A stretch of DNA of 64,000 nucleotides from Gnetum montanum (taxonomy: Eukaryota; Streptophyta; Gnetopsida; Gnetales; Gnetaceae), in contig MNCI01003654.1 of the NCBI GenBank assembly GCA_015680685.1, forward strand, positions 72,826 through 136,825. The letters run 5' to 3'. A program made the translations under genes and the position numbers. Each line of letters starts with the position of its first letter. The stretch's first letter is position 1. This document shows, one piece after another, positions 12,176-24,019 of this stretch. The notes below the pieces were generated by a model. That model was not told the DNA's origin, did no database searches, and saw only the letters and a program-made list of their open reading frames with translations.

Positions 12176-13137
12176 TGCTACAGACACATCCTTGTTAATG
12201 CCTGTTAGATGCATTAACATATGTGTGGATAAAAATGCATAGATGCATTTATAGGCAACACGTCTTAGATGTGTTGATGTAGCCCCATCAATGCATCCCT
12301 ATCGACGTATCGACATCGATAGATCCCTATTGATGTAGTTAAATGCGTGAATGCATATTCATCGATGCAATTCCTGTATTTTCGTATAAATATGCAAGAA
12401 CATACCATATATTTGGAACCTTTTAATCATTCTAGTTGCTAGAATATTGTAGTTTTAGTTCATGATCTTATCAAATAGTCAATGAGTGCTTGTAGTGTTC
12501 ATTTGAGTAAGTTGAACAACATCTTATTTGAGTGGCATTGTACTTGGACACACTGCATGAATGTCAATAATATTGAGATTGATATTCATTTGAGCACTTT
12601 AACTTAGAATAGATTTACTTTTAATGCAATGTACTTTTGATGTACTTAGTTAATATTGACATTTACATGCATATTAATCAATTAGTAGAATGAGCACAAC
12701 TAGTTTTGAGAGTAAACACGTATTTGTGTGGTAATTTAAGCAACATTATTACTTGGTTCACCCAGTAGCATAATACTTATTAATCCCAATAGTATGTACG
12801 TGAATTCAAGACATGTATGACAAGTTGGGAACAAACACTCATCACCCATAGGCTAGTTTAGAATTTATCTTCTTGTTATTAATTAGTTTAAATAATTAAT
12901 TTCTACATTATTATCCAATTAGTTTAAGGGTCACACAACATCAATAATCATATGCCTTACTTTGGACTAAACCATACGTGACCAAACTACCACTAGTCCA
13001 AGTGAGAAGATAACGGCCTACAATCAATGCTTAACAATCTAGATACCACACTAGTCCCATCCATAGAATTTGACTGGATTGCATGTGAACACTTGTGATT
13101 CATATGGTTGGGTGTAGGGGGTACCCGCTACTCTTCA
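12176..13137 (+). repeat. LTR family A, copy A3 (approximate ends)
   Basis: It shares the family's right half: 'caatagtatgtacgtgaattcaag', 'aaccatacgtgac', 'catatggttgggtgtagg', ending near CTCTTCA. It has a TATA box at 12,385-12,392. The left half instead carries repeated TGCAT and ATCGAT motifs, as in A4. The left boundary is inferred only from loss of similarity, and no target duplication was confirmed. Confidence 0.55.
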
Positions 13138-14279
13138 TGGTGAGTGATCTATGGGGATGTTCTTGTACCTTGGATGGTAGAATAGTATAATGTGTCAATG
13201 TGAAGTCACTGGAAGTGGATGTTTTGATTCGGACTAAGGAAGGAAGTTCTTTGATCATATTAATCATATCTTCCATAAGGAACTTGATGTGACCAACATG
13301 TGGGACTCCATTCCATACTCTCTCTCTCATCCATCGATTCTTTCCATATACCACCTTAATACCTCTTTTTATGAGTGTGTCGATGGATTCGTGTGGTAAA
13401 CAGTCAAAATTATTTGATGATTTCTTTGGTAATTTTATTTTTAACAATCCACAACCATTAATCACCCTTGGAGCCCACAAACTCCTTTGAGTCTACTATG
13501 GCGAGGATCTAGTTGCATACTCCTTGGTTGGAATGGTTAAACTCCTTATCCCATAGCCATTTTGCTTTCACACTTTATGTTTTCCACCGTGATCCATCCA
13601 ATTTTTGCATTCCTTGGCACATAAATCTCCTAATAAATCACCATTTGACATGTATTTCCAAGCCCTCTTCAAGAATTCCTCATTATTCTAGGCTTTTCTA
13701 GCTTCCTCTAGACTCCAGTTTTATGAAAAACTCTTTGTTTTTACTTAGTTTTGAAATGTGAATAATTTTTTTTTCAGTTGTGTCAACATAGCCCAATGTG
13801 TTAACACATCCTCGTCGACACAACATAAAAATCCTATAAATATGCATCGAAACTTAGCAATTTTTCACACTTGCCTTTAGACCCCAAGGGAGTTTTTGTT
13901 GTTTTTAAAGCCCAAAACCTTCTAGAGCCCATAACTTCCTAACTGCTTATTCAAATCTACTTATTCTTTGACCTTGTAGCTATTGGAGGTGAGCTTTACA
14001 TTGTGGGGGTCACAAATCAATGGTTTTTAACAAAAAAAAGTTTCAAAATGTTTCTAACTTGCACATGGTTTAACTAATAAAATAATATTAAATATCACAA
14101 ATTCATCCAAGTAAACCTCACCAACAAACTTAGGTAGTCAATATAATAAAATAATATTAAAATAATCAATCTACCATGATCACAACTTAGCCTAAGTGTA
14201 ACTAATCAATGAGACAAGGTATCAAAGTATTATAAGTTACACATAAAATGATAATCCTTGGCTATGTTTGTAATCACAG
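13138..14279. other. No gene recognised; partial LTR-like piece
   Basis: 13,100-13,480 is open on the minus strand (126 codons) but the product is unfamiliar and overlaps the LTR end, so I do not call it. About 13,785-13,860 repeats the LTR-like motifs 'gtgttaacacatcc' and 'cctataaatatgcat'. The rest is AT-rich and could be the 5' leader of the reading frame at 14,280. Confidence 0.35.
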
Positions 14280-17010
14280 ATGGTGCAAAAAAAGATACCA
14301 GAAGAAGAACCATCTAGACCATGGGAGAAGCAACCATGAGGGAGAATGGCCTAGCAGCCGCAATCGTTGTAAGTAGAAGAGGCAAAAACACATGCCACAG
14401 GACCTCTTCAGGAGGAGTCTAAAAGGGAATCTATCCATTAAATTCCCATAGTGGAAATAGGCTAATCTAGGCTAGACAAGGTGCTAAGGCCTAGACTTAA
14501 CTTGAAGGTCATCTTAATCAAGGTTTGCTTAAGAAAAATTTGTTCTAAGGAGGTTCAGAGTGTGGTTCTTCAAGAACTTAACTTTGGTTCCTTCTTGGAC
14601 TTGGCACCAAAAGAGGTAAAAACACAATTGCAAGCCTCTTCCATGTGGCCTATCCTCACTTCTAGTGGGGAGTGGTATATGGGAGAGGAGTACCTCTTCT
14701 AGAATAACAAACAAGTAAATTCCATGATTAGGATCAAGGACATCAATGTGTCCTATCCAACCGAGGCCATTTTAGAGGTCCTCAGGTTGCCTAATAGTAC
14801 GGCAAGTTTGGTGAAGATTTCAATGTAGGAAAACCCAAACATCAAAAAGGATTGGGTCCAACAGTACTGTGGAGTGGATTGTAAGGAGTGTGGTGCACTC
14901 ACCAAGGTAACAAGGGCTTACTTCAAACTTGTGGCCTACCACCTAAACCCAATGGTGAGGCCAAGCAAGATCACCACCTTCTCTACCTATGCATGTGCTA
15001 CTCTAAGCAAAAAATTCCTAACCAACCTTCCACAACTTATCTTCCTAGAGATGGAGAAAAGATTCAAAGAGAATGAGCAAGGGAGAAAGACATCCCCCTT
15101 CCCTTGCCTTATTAGAAAAATTTGCAAAATGGGAGGGATAGCCTGTTACACTAGCAACACACTTCATCTTGCCTCTATTGCATCCTTGTAGGAGATGATG
15201 AAGGATAAGACACCCCCAAAGTTGCAAGAAGAGGAGTAGCCACCACCACCACCACCTACTCAAGAAACAATGATAGAGGCTCATGCTATGATCAAGCATT
15301 TGTAGAAGCTCTGTGAGCAACTCCTACAGCAATAGTAGGAAGGACCAAGTGGTGGGGAACCTTAATTCTACTGACCAGCTTTGAGCCATTTGAATGAAAT
15401 AACCTGAACAATAAGCTATCTGGAAGAAACTACACCATTTTTTTTCTATACAATGAATGCAGGTGCCCCCAATATCAAATCTGAGCACCCAAGAAGTGAT
15501 GGTGTCCATCCTTGGATAGTAGCAATTTCCAGAGATCTCCGGGAATGCTGTCACTTTCTTGGTGCACCTAGAGGAGGGCAAGGGGGCAACTGTTCTAGTG
15601 ATGTAGCACCTTGGACAAGAAATAGTGGTAGAGGTGTTGGTTGATAATGTAGCAGAGGCATTGAATGCTCTTACAACTATCATGCCAAACATTTGTACAC
15701 TCTAAGATGTGTAGATGTATGTAGGAGAAGGCAGCGAGAGGCTAAGTGCAGCCCAACATGAGGAGATGTTGGACCAACTACTGAAAATTGGGCAACCACA
15801 TTCAAAGATCTTTGATCTCTTGAATAACATCACTGCAATCTAGTCAAAGCTGCTAGAGGCTAAATGCAAGCTCCTCATTGCAAATTCCCAACTTAAGGTA
15901 GTTATAATCGAAAATCGATGGTTGGCTATTGAAGTTACGGAATTGATAGGCCTCTTGGCCAATCCTACCATTCTCAATTAAGTAATTACACAAGATGAAG
16001 CTTTCTTACAACTTCAAAACAAACTCAAAGAGGTTAAGAATGTAAAGAAGATAATGGTCTTCAATGTGTCCTTATCGAAGATCATAACCTTCAACATTGA
16101 TAAGGACTTTTCATAAGTCTGCAAGGAGAATCTTACTCTAACCAAGGACATTCATCGCTTGATGAAATTTGTGTGATAATAGTAGGAGTAGCTTGCTAAG
16201 GTAAACATGGACCATAGAAGGTTGGTAACTAAAAATTGAAATCTCTTAATGGGGGAAGGCTATACCCTTCACCAAAAAATAGCTATTGAGGTAGCCACTT
16301 GGAAAAATAAGGCCTTGAAATTTGAATAGGTAAATAATCATTATAGGGACTAAGTTGGGCTCCTCAAGAAGGTGAATGAAAAAGAGACTCAACTAGTAAA
16401 GGAAAAAATGAACAAGGCCCTCCAGCAACTCCAACAAAGAGGTGATGTATGGCAACCAATCTTTGACGGATTAAATGTATACAACAAAGTAGAAATCCAC
16501 CTAAAGGAGTTGCATATTGAAAATATGATGGAGTACATGGAGCTTGCCAACCTTTGTTATGCAAACTTGGTAATGCTGACAATAGGAAGACCATGGTTAG
16601 AGTTGGAAAAATAAGTGGCTAGATCATACGTCCTCTACAAGGTTGAGTTGAAGCACCATAAGGACACAAAGAAAAAGCTAGAAACAATGAATGTAGAGCT
16701 TGAAGCTCATAGGAGCTGATTCACATACCAACAATCTATTATTGAGAACCTAGCTAGAAGGATGAATGACTATGAGGGACTACAAAACCTTGTCAAAATG
16801 TTCAATGTTGAATGGAAACAATTCGTAGCCTGGTTTGTTAATGCTAAGGAATTGTCCCCTGCAATGCCCTATCAGTGGGACGTTCCCATAGTAGCCCACA
16901 TTGGTGATGCCATGTGGACTATGTATGACTCACGAAGTAAGGAGGAGAAGATGAAGGCACTACTGGATGCCTTTTGCCTTTCACTAGAAGTGGTAGTTGT
17001 AGTAGGATAG
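14280..17010 (+). pseudogene. Degenerate sense-strand accessory protein of a Ty3/gypsy element (coiled coil)
   Basis: From an ATG directly after a splice-like 'taatcacag', a single frame with scattered stops runs to about 15,480, then continues one base over to a stop at 17,010: about 910 codons. The N-terminal third (14,520-15,190) is globular, with 'EWYMGEEY', 'ILEVLRLP' and a later 'LIRKICKMGGI'. This layout resembles the plant-specific domain often annotated as 'putative plant transposon protein'. A proline run (15,238-15,260) follows. The last third (15,715-16,760) is Lys/Glu-rich heptad-like sequence, probably coiled coil. There is no gag, protease or RT motif. It ends about 330 bp before a polypurine tract and LTR A4, so it occupies the slot where plant gypsy elements carry an extra ORF. 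Most stops are TAG or TAA, as expected from CAG or CAA decay. The family assignment is tentative. Confidence 0.5.
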
Positions 17011-17345
17011 CTGCAGCCACTGCCTTAGCCTAAATCACCATCTCCACAGGCACCAAAGGTTGGAGAAGGTCCTTCAGCATCCCAGGAGCTTTCATCTCTT
17101 GGAACTATTTGATCTTCCCTTCATATTTAGACATCAAAGGATTTCAAATGTCCATTTTTATAAGGATGTTCAATTTTGTGTTCCTAAACTTCCATTTTTA
17201 TAATCATTGTAAATATGCATAATCAAGCACTTAGAGTTAGTTAGTGAGTCAGTCAGTTTTTGGTTTCATACCTTCCCAATTTTGTAAGAAGCTTGATCCT
17301 ACTTTTGTTAACTCAAAGATAAGTTTTCACTTAGTCATGGGGGTA
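17011..17345 (+). mobile_element. Element interior ending in a polypurine tract
   Basis: A non-coding link between the accessory frame and LTR A4. It ends 'cttagtcatgggggta' immediately before TGATGAATC; the G run is the likely polypurine tract priming plus-strand synthesis. The same 'tagtcatgggggt' occurs in the outer element at 63,797. Confidence 0.6.
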
Positions 17346-18200
17346 TGATGAATCACAAAGTTTTGCTGCATTAATAGGCATGTATCAATGCATCCTCATT
17401 GACGCATGAGTTGATACATTGACACATATGTGTTGATGTAGCATTTGTCTTTACCTATACAAATGCATGTACCCATCGCATTTTTGGTATCATTGAGTGA
17501 GTAGTATAATGAAGTTCTTATAGTTTGTTTCCATAGGAGTTAGAATATTTTCTAACTACTTGCAATAGGAGTTCAAGGATTGTACGGATCCTTATTCAAA
17601 CATCAGTGTACTTGAACACTTCGATGTGCCAGCAATAAAGACGCGATTCTTGAAATACCTTGGAGCACTTGGAGTTGCTTAATATTTACTTTCATGCACT
17701 TTACTATTAATGCACTTTAAATTCATGTTTTTAATTAATTAATTAATATTCTTAAGTGATACACATAAGTATGACCACCTCAAGCATACCGTTAACACTT
17801 GGTAGTCTTAGCAGTGTTATTGCTTGGTACATCTAGGAGCATAACACTTGGTAATCCAGTAGCGTCATAATGAGTTCAGTATGTGCACAGAAGGTGGACC
17901 CAAATAATTATGTTAGGAAATAGAATAAGGCATTAGATAATGACTTAGATTAGTTTCCAATTAATTACCTCATTTCACACTTAGGATAAGTAGAACAAAA
18001 TATAAAAATTAATACAAATTATGTGTCTTGCCTCTCACTTGCACTGATACAAGTAAAGCTAAGAAGACAATGATCACGTCTATAGGTCACTATCTTTACT
18101 ACTAGCATTTGGAGAGCTAAAGTCCACAAAATTTGATCAGATCACTAGTAAATGCTTGTGATTCATATGGTTGGGCATAGGAACTACTCATCACTCATCA
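17346..18200 (+). repeat. LTR family A, copy A4
   Basis: It begins TGATGAATCAC and ends TCACTCATCA, with 'cagcaataaagac' near 17,633 and TGCAT-rich repeats in its 5' part. It is unusual in having a polypurine tract on its left and a tRNA-Asp-type primer-binding site on its right, so interior sequence lies on both sides, as in tandem elements that share an LTR. Confidence 0.8.
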
Positions 18201-18201
18201 T

Positions 18202-18219
18202 TGGCATCGTTGTCAAGGA
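18202..18219 (+). promoter_or_regulatory. Primer-binding site, tRNA-Asp type (decayed)
   Basis: TGGCATCGTTGTCAAGGA directly follows LTR A4. It matches TGGCGCCGTTGCCGGGGA, the complement of the plant tRNA-Asp 3' end, at 13 of 18 positions, and every mismatch is a transition. Confidence 0.6.
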
Positions 18220-18226
18220 TTTAGGT

Positions 18227-18999
18227 GCTCCAAATGCCAATAGTAAAGATAGTGATCTATGGATGTGATCGTTGTCTTCTTGGCTTCACTTGTGTTAGTG
18301 CAAGTGTATGGTTGAGTAGGAGCCAAGGCACATGATTTGTATCAATTTTCATATTTTATTCTAATTATCTTAAGTGTGAAATGAAGTAATTAATTGCAAA
18401 CTAATCTAAGTGATTATCTAATGCCTTAGTCTATTTCTTAACATAAGTATTTGAGCCCACCTTCCATACACATCTTGAACTCATCATGACACTACTAGGT
18501 TACCAAGTGTTATGTTACTGGGCGTACTAAGTAATAACAATGTTGGGATTACCAAGCGTTAATGGTATGCTTGAGGCAGTCATACTTATGTGTATTACTT
18601 AAGCGTATTAATTAATTAATTAATTAAAAACATGGATTTAAAGTGCATGAATAGTAAAGTGCATAAAATTAAACATTAAGTTATTCCAAGTGCTACAAGG
18701 TATTTCAAGAATGTTGTCTTTATTGCTAGCACATCAAAGTGTTTAGGTACATTGATGCCCGAATAAGGATCCGTACAATCCTTGAACTCCTACTATGGGC
18801 ACTTAGAAAAATATTTGAACTCCTACGGGAATAAACTGCAAGAACTTTGTTATGATATTGACTCAACAATACCATAAATGCAGTGGGTACGTGCATTTAT
18901 ATGGGCAAAGACAGACGCTATGTGGATGCATTAACTCATGCATCCATAGGGATGCATCGACACATGCTCATCAATGTAGTCCAACTTTACAATTCATCA
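18227..18999 (-). repeat. LTR family A, copy A5, inverted and truncated
   Basis: Reverse-complementary to 17,346-18,116 of A4. Pairs include 'tagtaaagatagtga' with 'tcactatctttacta' and 'ggatccgtacaatcc' with 'ggattgtacggatcc'. It ends in TTCATCA at 18,999, the complement of the LTR start. The last 85 or so bases of the LTR are missing at the inner edge. With A4 it forms an inverted repeat with arms of about 770 bp and a 110-bp centre. Confidence 0.8.
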
Positions 19000-20479
19000 C
19001 CATTCATGAATTATGTCTAGGAATAATCCACTCGAAATAAAGATTCTATACAAGTATAATTTACCACACCACGAACATTCACTTTAACTCTAATTTCCAT
19101 AAAACAAATCGCAAGAATTTTGCTAAGTGTTTAGCAAAATTTGTTTTTGACGTGATGGTGGGTTGGTATTTATGGGCATGACCATGGCACTACATCATAT
19201 CTATGAGGTGTATGTAGAGCTACGATATTATAGTTTGCATGATAAAGTATTTTATCAACACTTATCTTTCTTTTCTACTTATGTTATGAAGTGAGAGGTT
19301 GTGGTATTTTATCCTTCATAAGGTGTTGCAGTTGTTTACTAAACCATCACAATTATTTGTAGCTAGTATTAGAATAAGTTAAGAAACTAAATATTGTGCC
19401 TTAACTTAGGAGTATACTCTAATAATTTTCCTAGGTGCAACTTTCATCTACCATTAACTTTGCTATTAATAATATAGCTTGCATCTAATTAAATGTGAGA
19501 GGTATCGAGATACCAAATGCTTCATTGCTCTAAGATGATCTATCCTTACATCCACTAATCCTTTTTCTTGTGTAGTTTTTCTTGTATAGATTATAGGAAC
19601 TCAAAAAAATAACTATAAGTACATCCCAAGGCATATAGCCAACATGCTAGTTTAGTATAAATATAGAGAAATATAATGATGCATCCAACGTAAATCAAAT
19701 TTACAATCTTTTATCCAATAAGATAATGAGCTAACCACTTGAACCACCTATCACCAACATCCTTTTTCTTACAAACATTCATTACTATATAGTAACTAGA
19801 AGTGATGGCACTAGGCTAGTCATATTTCATTGACAAAGAAGTGACAAGGTCACTTTTCCATAACATAGGAAGGTAACTCAATATGATTTTGGACACAAAA
19901 TTGTTGTATCAATTTTTTTTTATATTCAAGATAATATCAATCCTCTAATATGTCTTTCACATAAGCACATTGCTAATGCACCAAGAATTTAATCTTATAA
20001 TCTACTTCATAAAGAGTTGTACAAAAATTCCTAATATAATTGATTCATTGACCTATTATTATTTTAATGTTTAGCAATCCCCTAAGATTCATTTATTTTG
20101 GATTAACTTCTTGATTAAATGCTTTCAACATTTTTGCATAAAAAAATTGGATGCATCTTTAGCATATAAGTAGGTAACTATCCTGTAAGCAATCTTATTT
20201 ATGCGTGCCAACACCTTGAAAGAAGAAACATGCCTTCTTAAAAGCTTTTAATTGATATTTTTATTTAGTCAAACTTGGTTAACATAATCCATATTTAGTA
20301 GAACCCAATCATGCACCTAAATCTATATGTTTTCATAGTAGAATCATTGAATAACTCTTCTTTAATTTTTTTGGATGAGGGGTCTTGAACCTTAAAAACA
20401 ACATGTATTTTAAAGAAAAATTTGAGAGTACCATCATAGAGAAGCACCAAAGAGATATGAAACTCTAGCATAATATAAA
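19000..20479. other. No gene recognised
   Basis: AT-rich DNA with stops in all frames. No domain or match to other parts of the window noticed. Confidence 0.5.
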
Positions 20480-21220
20480 ATGAAAGGCCCAAGAGTTTTG
20501 GAGATGCCTTTTCAAGTTTTCATCCTTAAAACTAATCCTGAAAAACCTTCCCTCTATGTTAGGAAAAGGATCAAGCCTCATCCTCATTTAGAAGCACCAA
20601 AAAATGAGGTGTTAACCTAGTGGTAAGACTCTTGATTTAAAAGCTCCAAGTCATGGGTTTGATTCTGGTGGAAAATATTGAGTTAGAGAGTTCTTATTAG
20701 ACTATATATCTTGAAGTGTACCTTTATTACAATTATTTCTAGATTTGAACATTTGAAAACCACTTCCTCGAGTATTCTTAGGGCCTCAATTTAGAATCAC
20801 CATCATGGGTTTTCATTTCTTACTAAAAGGTTTCTTATAAAAAAAGTGCAAAATTTCTCTGTAGACAATAGAAAGCTACCATTAGACAAATGAACAAATA
20901 GTAGTAGAAGCTAAAAGCTTCCCATTCATGAGCCTCCAAAACAAAAAGAAATTAATACTCTAGAAAAAAAATTACTTTTTCAATATTCATTGAAAGTTTT
21001 TTTGCTTGAAGTTGTAATTAAAAAGCAATATATCTGAGAATATGACATTTAACTTCTAAAGATAAAATAAAGCATCAATAAAAAAATAATAAATAAATAA
21101 TAATAGAGGTTCGTAGCTTCCCCCAAATTGAGCCTAAAAATAAATAAATTAATATTGTAGGAAATAAATTAATTATTCAACTTTCACTATATGCTTTTCT
21201 ACTTAAATCTTTCCCTTGGT
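20480..21220. repeat. Unclassified dispersed repeat R1, with SINE inside
   Basis: 20,480-21,060 (SINE excluded) aligns with 24,840-25,255: shared blocks are 'agttttggg.atgcc', 'taggaaaaggat', 'tttagaagca', 'gttttcacttctt' and 'ccaaaa.aaaaagaaatta'. 21,105-21,220 repeats the tail of the unit ('aataaattaat.attcaactttca'). No coding capacity. The element type is unknown. Confidence 0.55.
20600..20788 (+). mobile_element. tRNA-related SINE, family 1, with 14-bp target duplication
   Basis: 'gaggtgttaacctagtggtaag' carries a box A-like motif and 'atgggtttgattctgg' a box B-like motif of a Pol III promoter. It is flanked by ATTTAGAAGCACCA (20,586-20,599) and ATTTAGAATCACCA (20,789-20,802), a 13 of 14 match. 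The R1 copy at 25,015-25,035 shows the equivalent site without the insert. Confidence 0.75.
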
Positions 21221-21762
21221 AATACCCTTAACAAAGATTTAGTCGAGGGAAGTTACTTTGGATGCATGAGTCTTCAATGCATAGGATGAACCCCTATGAA
21301 ATATGTACAAGATGTTTAAATGTGAAAAAACCAACCCTTTTTGTTTCCTCAAAGACTCCTAAATAGGGATTATTTGGATTAAGTCAATGTTTAGCATAAA
21401 AAACTCCAACTTTTTACCTCACTACCCCACTTGCATCAAAACTCTCTATGTCGATTCTACACGCTTGATGCGGTGAAACTTGCTTAATTTATAGGCTATC
21501 ATGGCTAGGACTACTCAAAAATTAATGTCACAAGCAATATTTGAAGTGAAGAAGTTATGGTTGACATTTATATAGACAAAATCATTTAACTTTCTTCTTG
21601 AAATCCTTATTGAAATAATCTAGATGGAATGAATGTTCCTTCTAACATCACCCTAATCTTCTTGAATATTTTTTTCATGACTACCAAGCAATGAAATATT
21701 TATTGAGTTATTACCAAATTCCTCATATTGCGTTTATGGTTAATCATGTTGGTCACCTTAAT
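21221..21762. other. No feature recognised
   Basis: AT-rich and non-coding in all frames. It may be the downstream part of the broken minus-strand region that follows. Confidence 0.4.
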
Positions 21763-23000
21763 TTAAGCATTATACCAATGCTTAATGGAATTTAGCATAC
21801 AAGTCTTAATATAAATTTTCCTATCATTCTTATTAATTGTATTTTGTAGACAAGCTTTGGCCAAGTGATTTTCCATGTAAATATAACATCCTAGTTCTAT
21901 CAATCTTGAAGGATTTGTAGTTGGACCCACAAGATGTGGCTTCTTATCATTGAAATTATTTTGTTCTTGATGAGCCCTACATTTTCCATATCCCATGTAC
22001 GAATATTAAGTGCCTTGAGATGCTAGAACAAGGCACTTAATATTCTTGAGATGCACTAAAACCATTTCCACCTTCAAATCAATCAAACCATTTACAACAT
22101 GAACTACCTCCTATATTCCATCATTTTGCTAGTAGTAATCTAATGTTAAACCTAAGATTTGAGGCCATGTAGAAATAATTGGAATTCGACCATCTACTTG
22201 ATATATGTGATTTCTAACAAAATTTTTTAATATCCTCAAATATAATCCACCAACTCACTCATACGTTAAATGTTCTTCAATCTCACCTAGGTTCTTGTAG
22301 TTGTATTTCTTGAGTAAAACTTCTCAACATGTGCTTCTCACATTTCTTTCTATGTCTTAATAGGTTTTTTGAAAGTTTACTAACATTTTCTTCATTCAAA
22401 ACCTCACGCCATGAAGTCTCTTTAACTCCTCCTAAAAACTTTACAACAACTTGCACCTCTCTCTTGACATGTATTCATATGACTCTAAAAACTCATCTAA
22501 TTTGTGATGGAAAATGTTAATTACCTTATCATCTTACTCTCTCTTATATGCCTTCAACTACTTTTCTTAAAACATTAATGTTGGCATAGTTTGAAGACTT
22601 GCTCATGTTTTCAAAGCCTTTGCTTATAAAGCCAATTGAGTTTTTAACTCTTGAATCTATTCATATTATTCCTCAATTAGAGATTTCACTTCTTGTACAT
22701 TGACCTAGATATTGTTTAGGACTTACTTGTAATACTTCATGCAATCTCTCAATAGGTAAAATTGAGTCAAGACAAACTTATGATATGCAGTTAAGCTCAA
22801 CTTTCTTATGAATGGGACTGCACCGTGGTTGATCAACTCTTGTATCTTATGGATCTTTTCTACTTTTGATATAGGAAGCTCAAATAATTAATCCACCTCT
22901 AGTAACCAATTCCAAAACTCTCGTAACTTTAATAATGCTTCATTTTCTTTTGTCTCATTCACCTCTTCCATCAATTCCTCATCCTGAATATGGTTAAGAG
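21763..23000 (-). pseudogene. Broken gag-like coding region of a retroelement (minus strand)
   Basis: Read on the minus strand from about 23,000 downward, frames with few stops give protein-like sequence. It starts with 'ELMEEVNETKENEALLKLREFWNWLL' cut by stops, then a helical stretch (about 22,850-22,600), then 'YMSREVQVVVKFL' (about 22,470), and ends at 21,763-21,996 with 'GCYIYMENHLAKAC'. The last motif fits a degraded zinc knuckle C-x2-[C/Y]-x3-H-x4-C, the same spacing as the outer element's 'CALCHYEHPKGC' at about 38,310. That suggests the C-terminal part of a gag polyprotein. No protease or RT follows. Several stops and frameshifts. The assignment rests mainly on the knuckle and the helical character. 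Confidence 0.35.
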
Positions 23001-23635
23001 AGACATGTTTTTTTTACTTACACCACATTTCATGCTATAATGACATTGCTCTAGAGAAGCGTTATTCGATAGCACCCTTGAGTTCGAAACTAGCCAAGTA
23101 TTCTAGATTGAATCCAAGATGGACTACACCTTAATATTCATAACACTTACATGCATAGCATAAGTTTACAGAACATGTTAATCCATAGGTTAGGAGCGTA
23201 ATGAGTACATCTCATGAAATCATCTAAGCGATGGAACCAATGTGATACACACACATACATATGATCATAGCTAGCACAAGCAACCATACAAGAGTCATTG
23301 TTCCCCTAAATGAGCTAAGATGTATTTCGACTATAATACATCTAATCCCAAGCCTCACTCTGAAGAGAAGGATAGTGGCTCAAGCATCAAAGCCATAGCT
23401 CCTCTGTAAGCCTACATATTCTTGTGATGTAGTACACAAAGGAATCAGGACCATATTATTATTTAGTGAAGGTTGTAATAACATAGAACATGTGAGAATC
23501 TCCACACTTCTCTAACTCCCATTCCTAAGGGAAACAACATTTGATCCACTAACAAGGCATGTTTTCCTACACATGCTTTTCTACCACTACACTCCCACAT
23601 CATACTAATTTAACACCATCATCTTTTTCATCTTA
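23001..23635. other. No gene recognised
   Basis: Non-coding stretch upstream of the minus-strand gag-like region. No repeats noticed. Confidence 0.4.
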
Positions 23636-23647
23636 TTTTGAACCAAC

Positions 23648-23782
23648 AATGAGGTGTTAGGCTAGTGGTATGGGTCTTGGCTTGGTAACCTTAGGTCACA
23701 GGTTCAATTCTACTAGGTACCACTGAGTTATAAACTTCTATAGATCTTACTTATGTTAGGTTCCAACACCCCCACCCCTCTC
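23648..23782 (+). mobile_element. SINE family 1 with perfect 12-bp target duplication
   Basis: It contains 'gaggtgttaggctagtgg' (box A-like) and 'cacaggttcaattc' (box B-like, close to GGTTCRANNC). It ends in a C-rich tail 'ccaacacccccacccc'. Flanks TTTTGAACCAAC at 23,636-23,647 and 23,783-23,794 are identical. Confidence 0.85.
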
Positions 23783-23879
23783 TTTTGAACCAACTCTTTA
23801 GTACCAACTTATTATGACACTACTCAAACAAGCATTGAACAACATCCCCCTAGTCACTTGAATATAATCAAGGTAAATA

Positions 23880-23978
23880 ATGAGGTGTTAGCCTAGTGGT
23901 GTGGGTTTTGGCCTGGTAACCTTAGGTCATAGGTTTGATTGTATCTATGTTTCACTTATTTGAAGTTTCGACACCGCC

Positions 23979-24017
<39 letters not shown>

Positions 24018-24018
24018 T
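23880..24018 (+). mobile_element. SINE family 1 ending in a 38-base C run
   Basis: 'gaggtgttagcctagtgg' and 'cataggtttgattg' correspond to boxes A and B. Its tail 'tcgacaccgccac' leads into an unbroken C run at 23,980-24,017, then T and a single N (24,019). The right target duplication cannot be seen because of the N. Confidence 0.75.
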
Positions 24019-24019
24019 N
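23980..24019. repeat. Poly-C run (38 C) abutting an N
   Basis: A homopolymer followed by T and N. It lies where family 1 SINEs have a C-rich tail, so it is plausibly an expanded SINE tail. The N suggests the sequencer or assembler stalled here. Confidence 0.9.

Noticed and set aside
13100-13480. 126-codon minus-strand frame
   Set aside because: Overlaps the end of LTR A3 and has no recognisable features.
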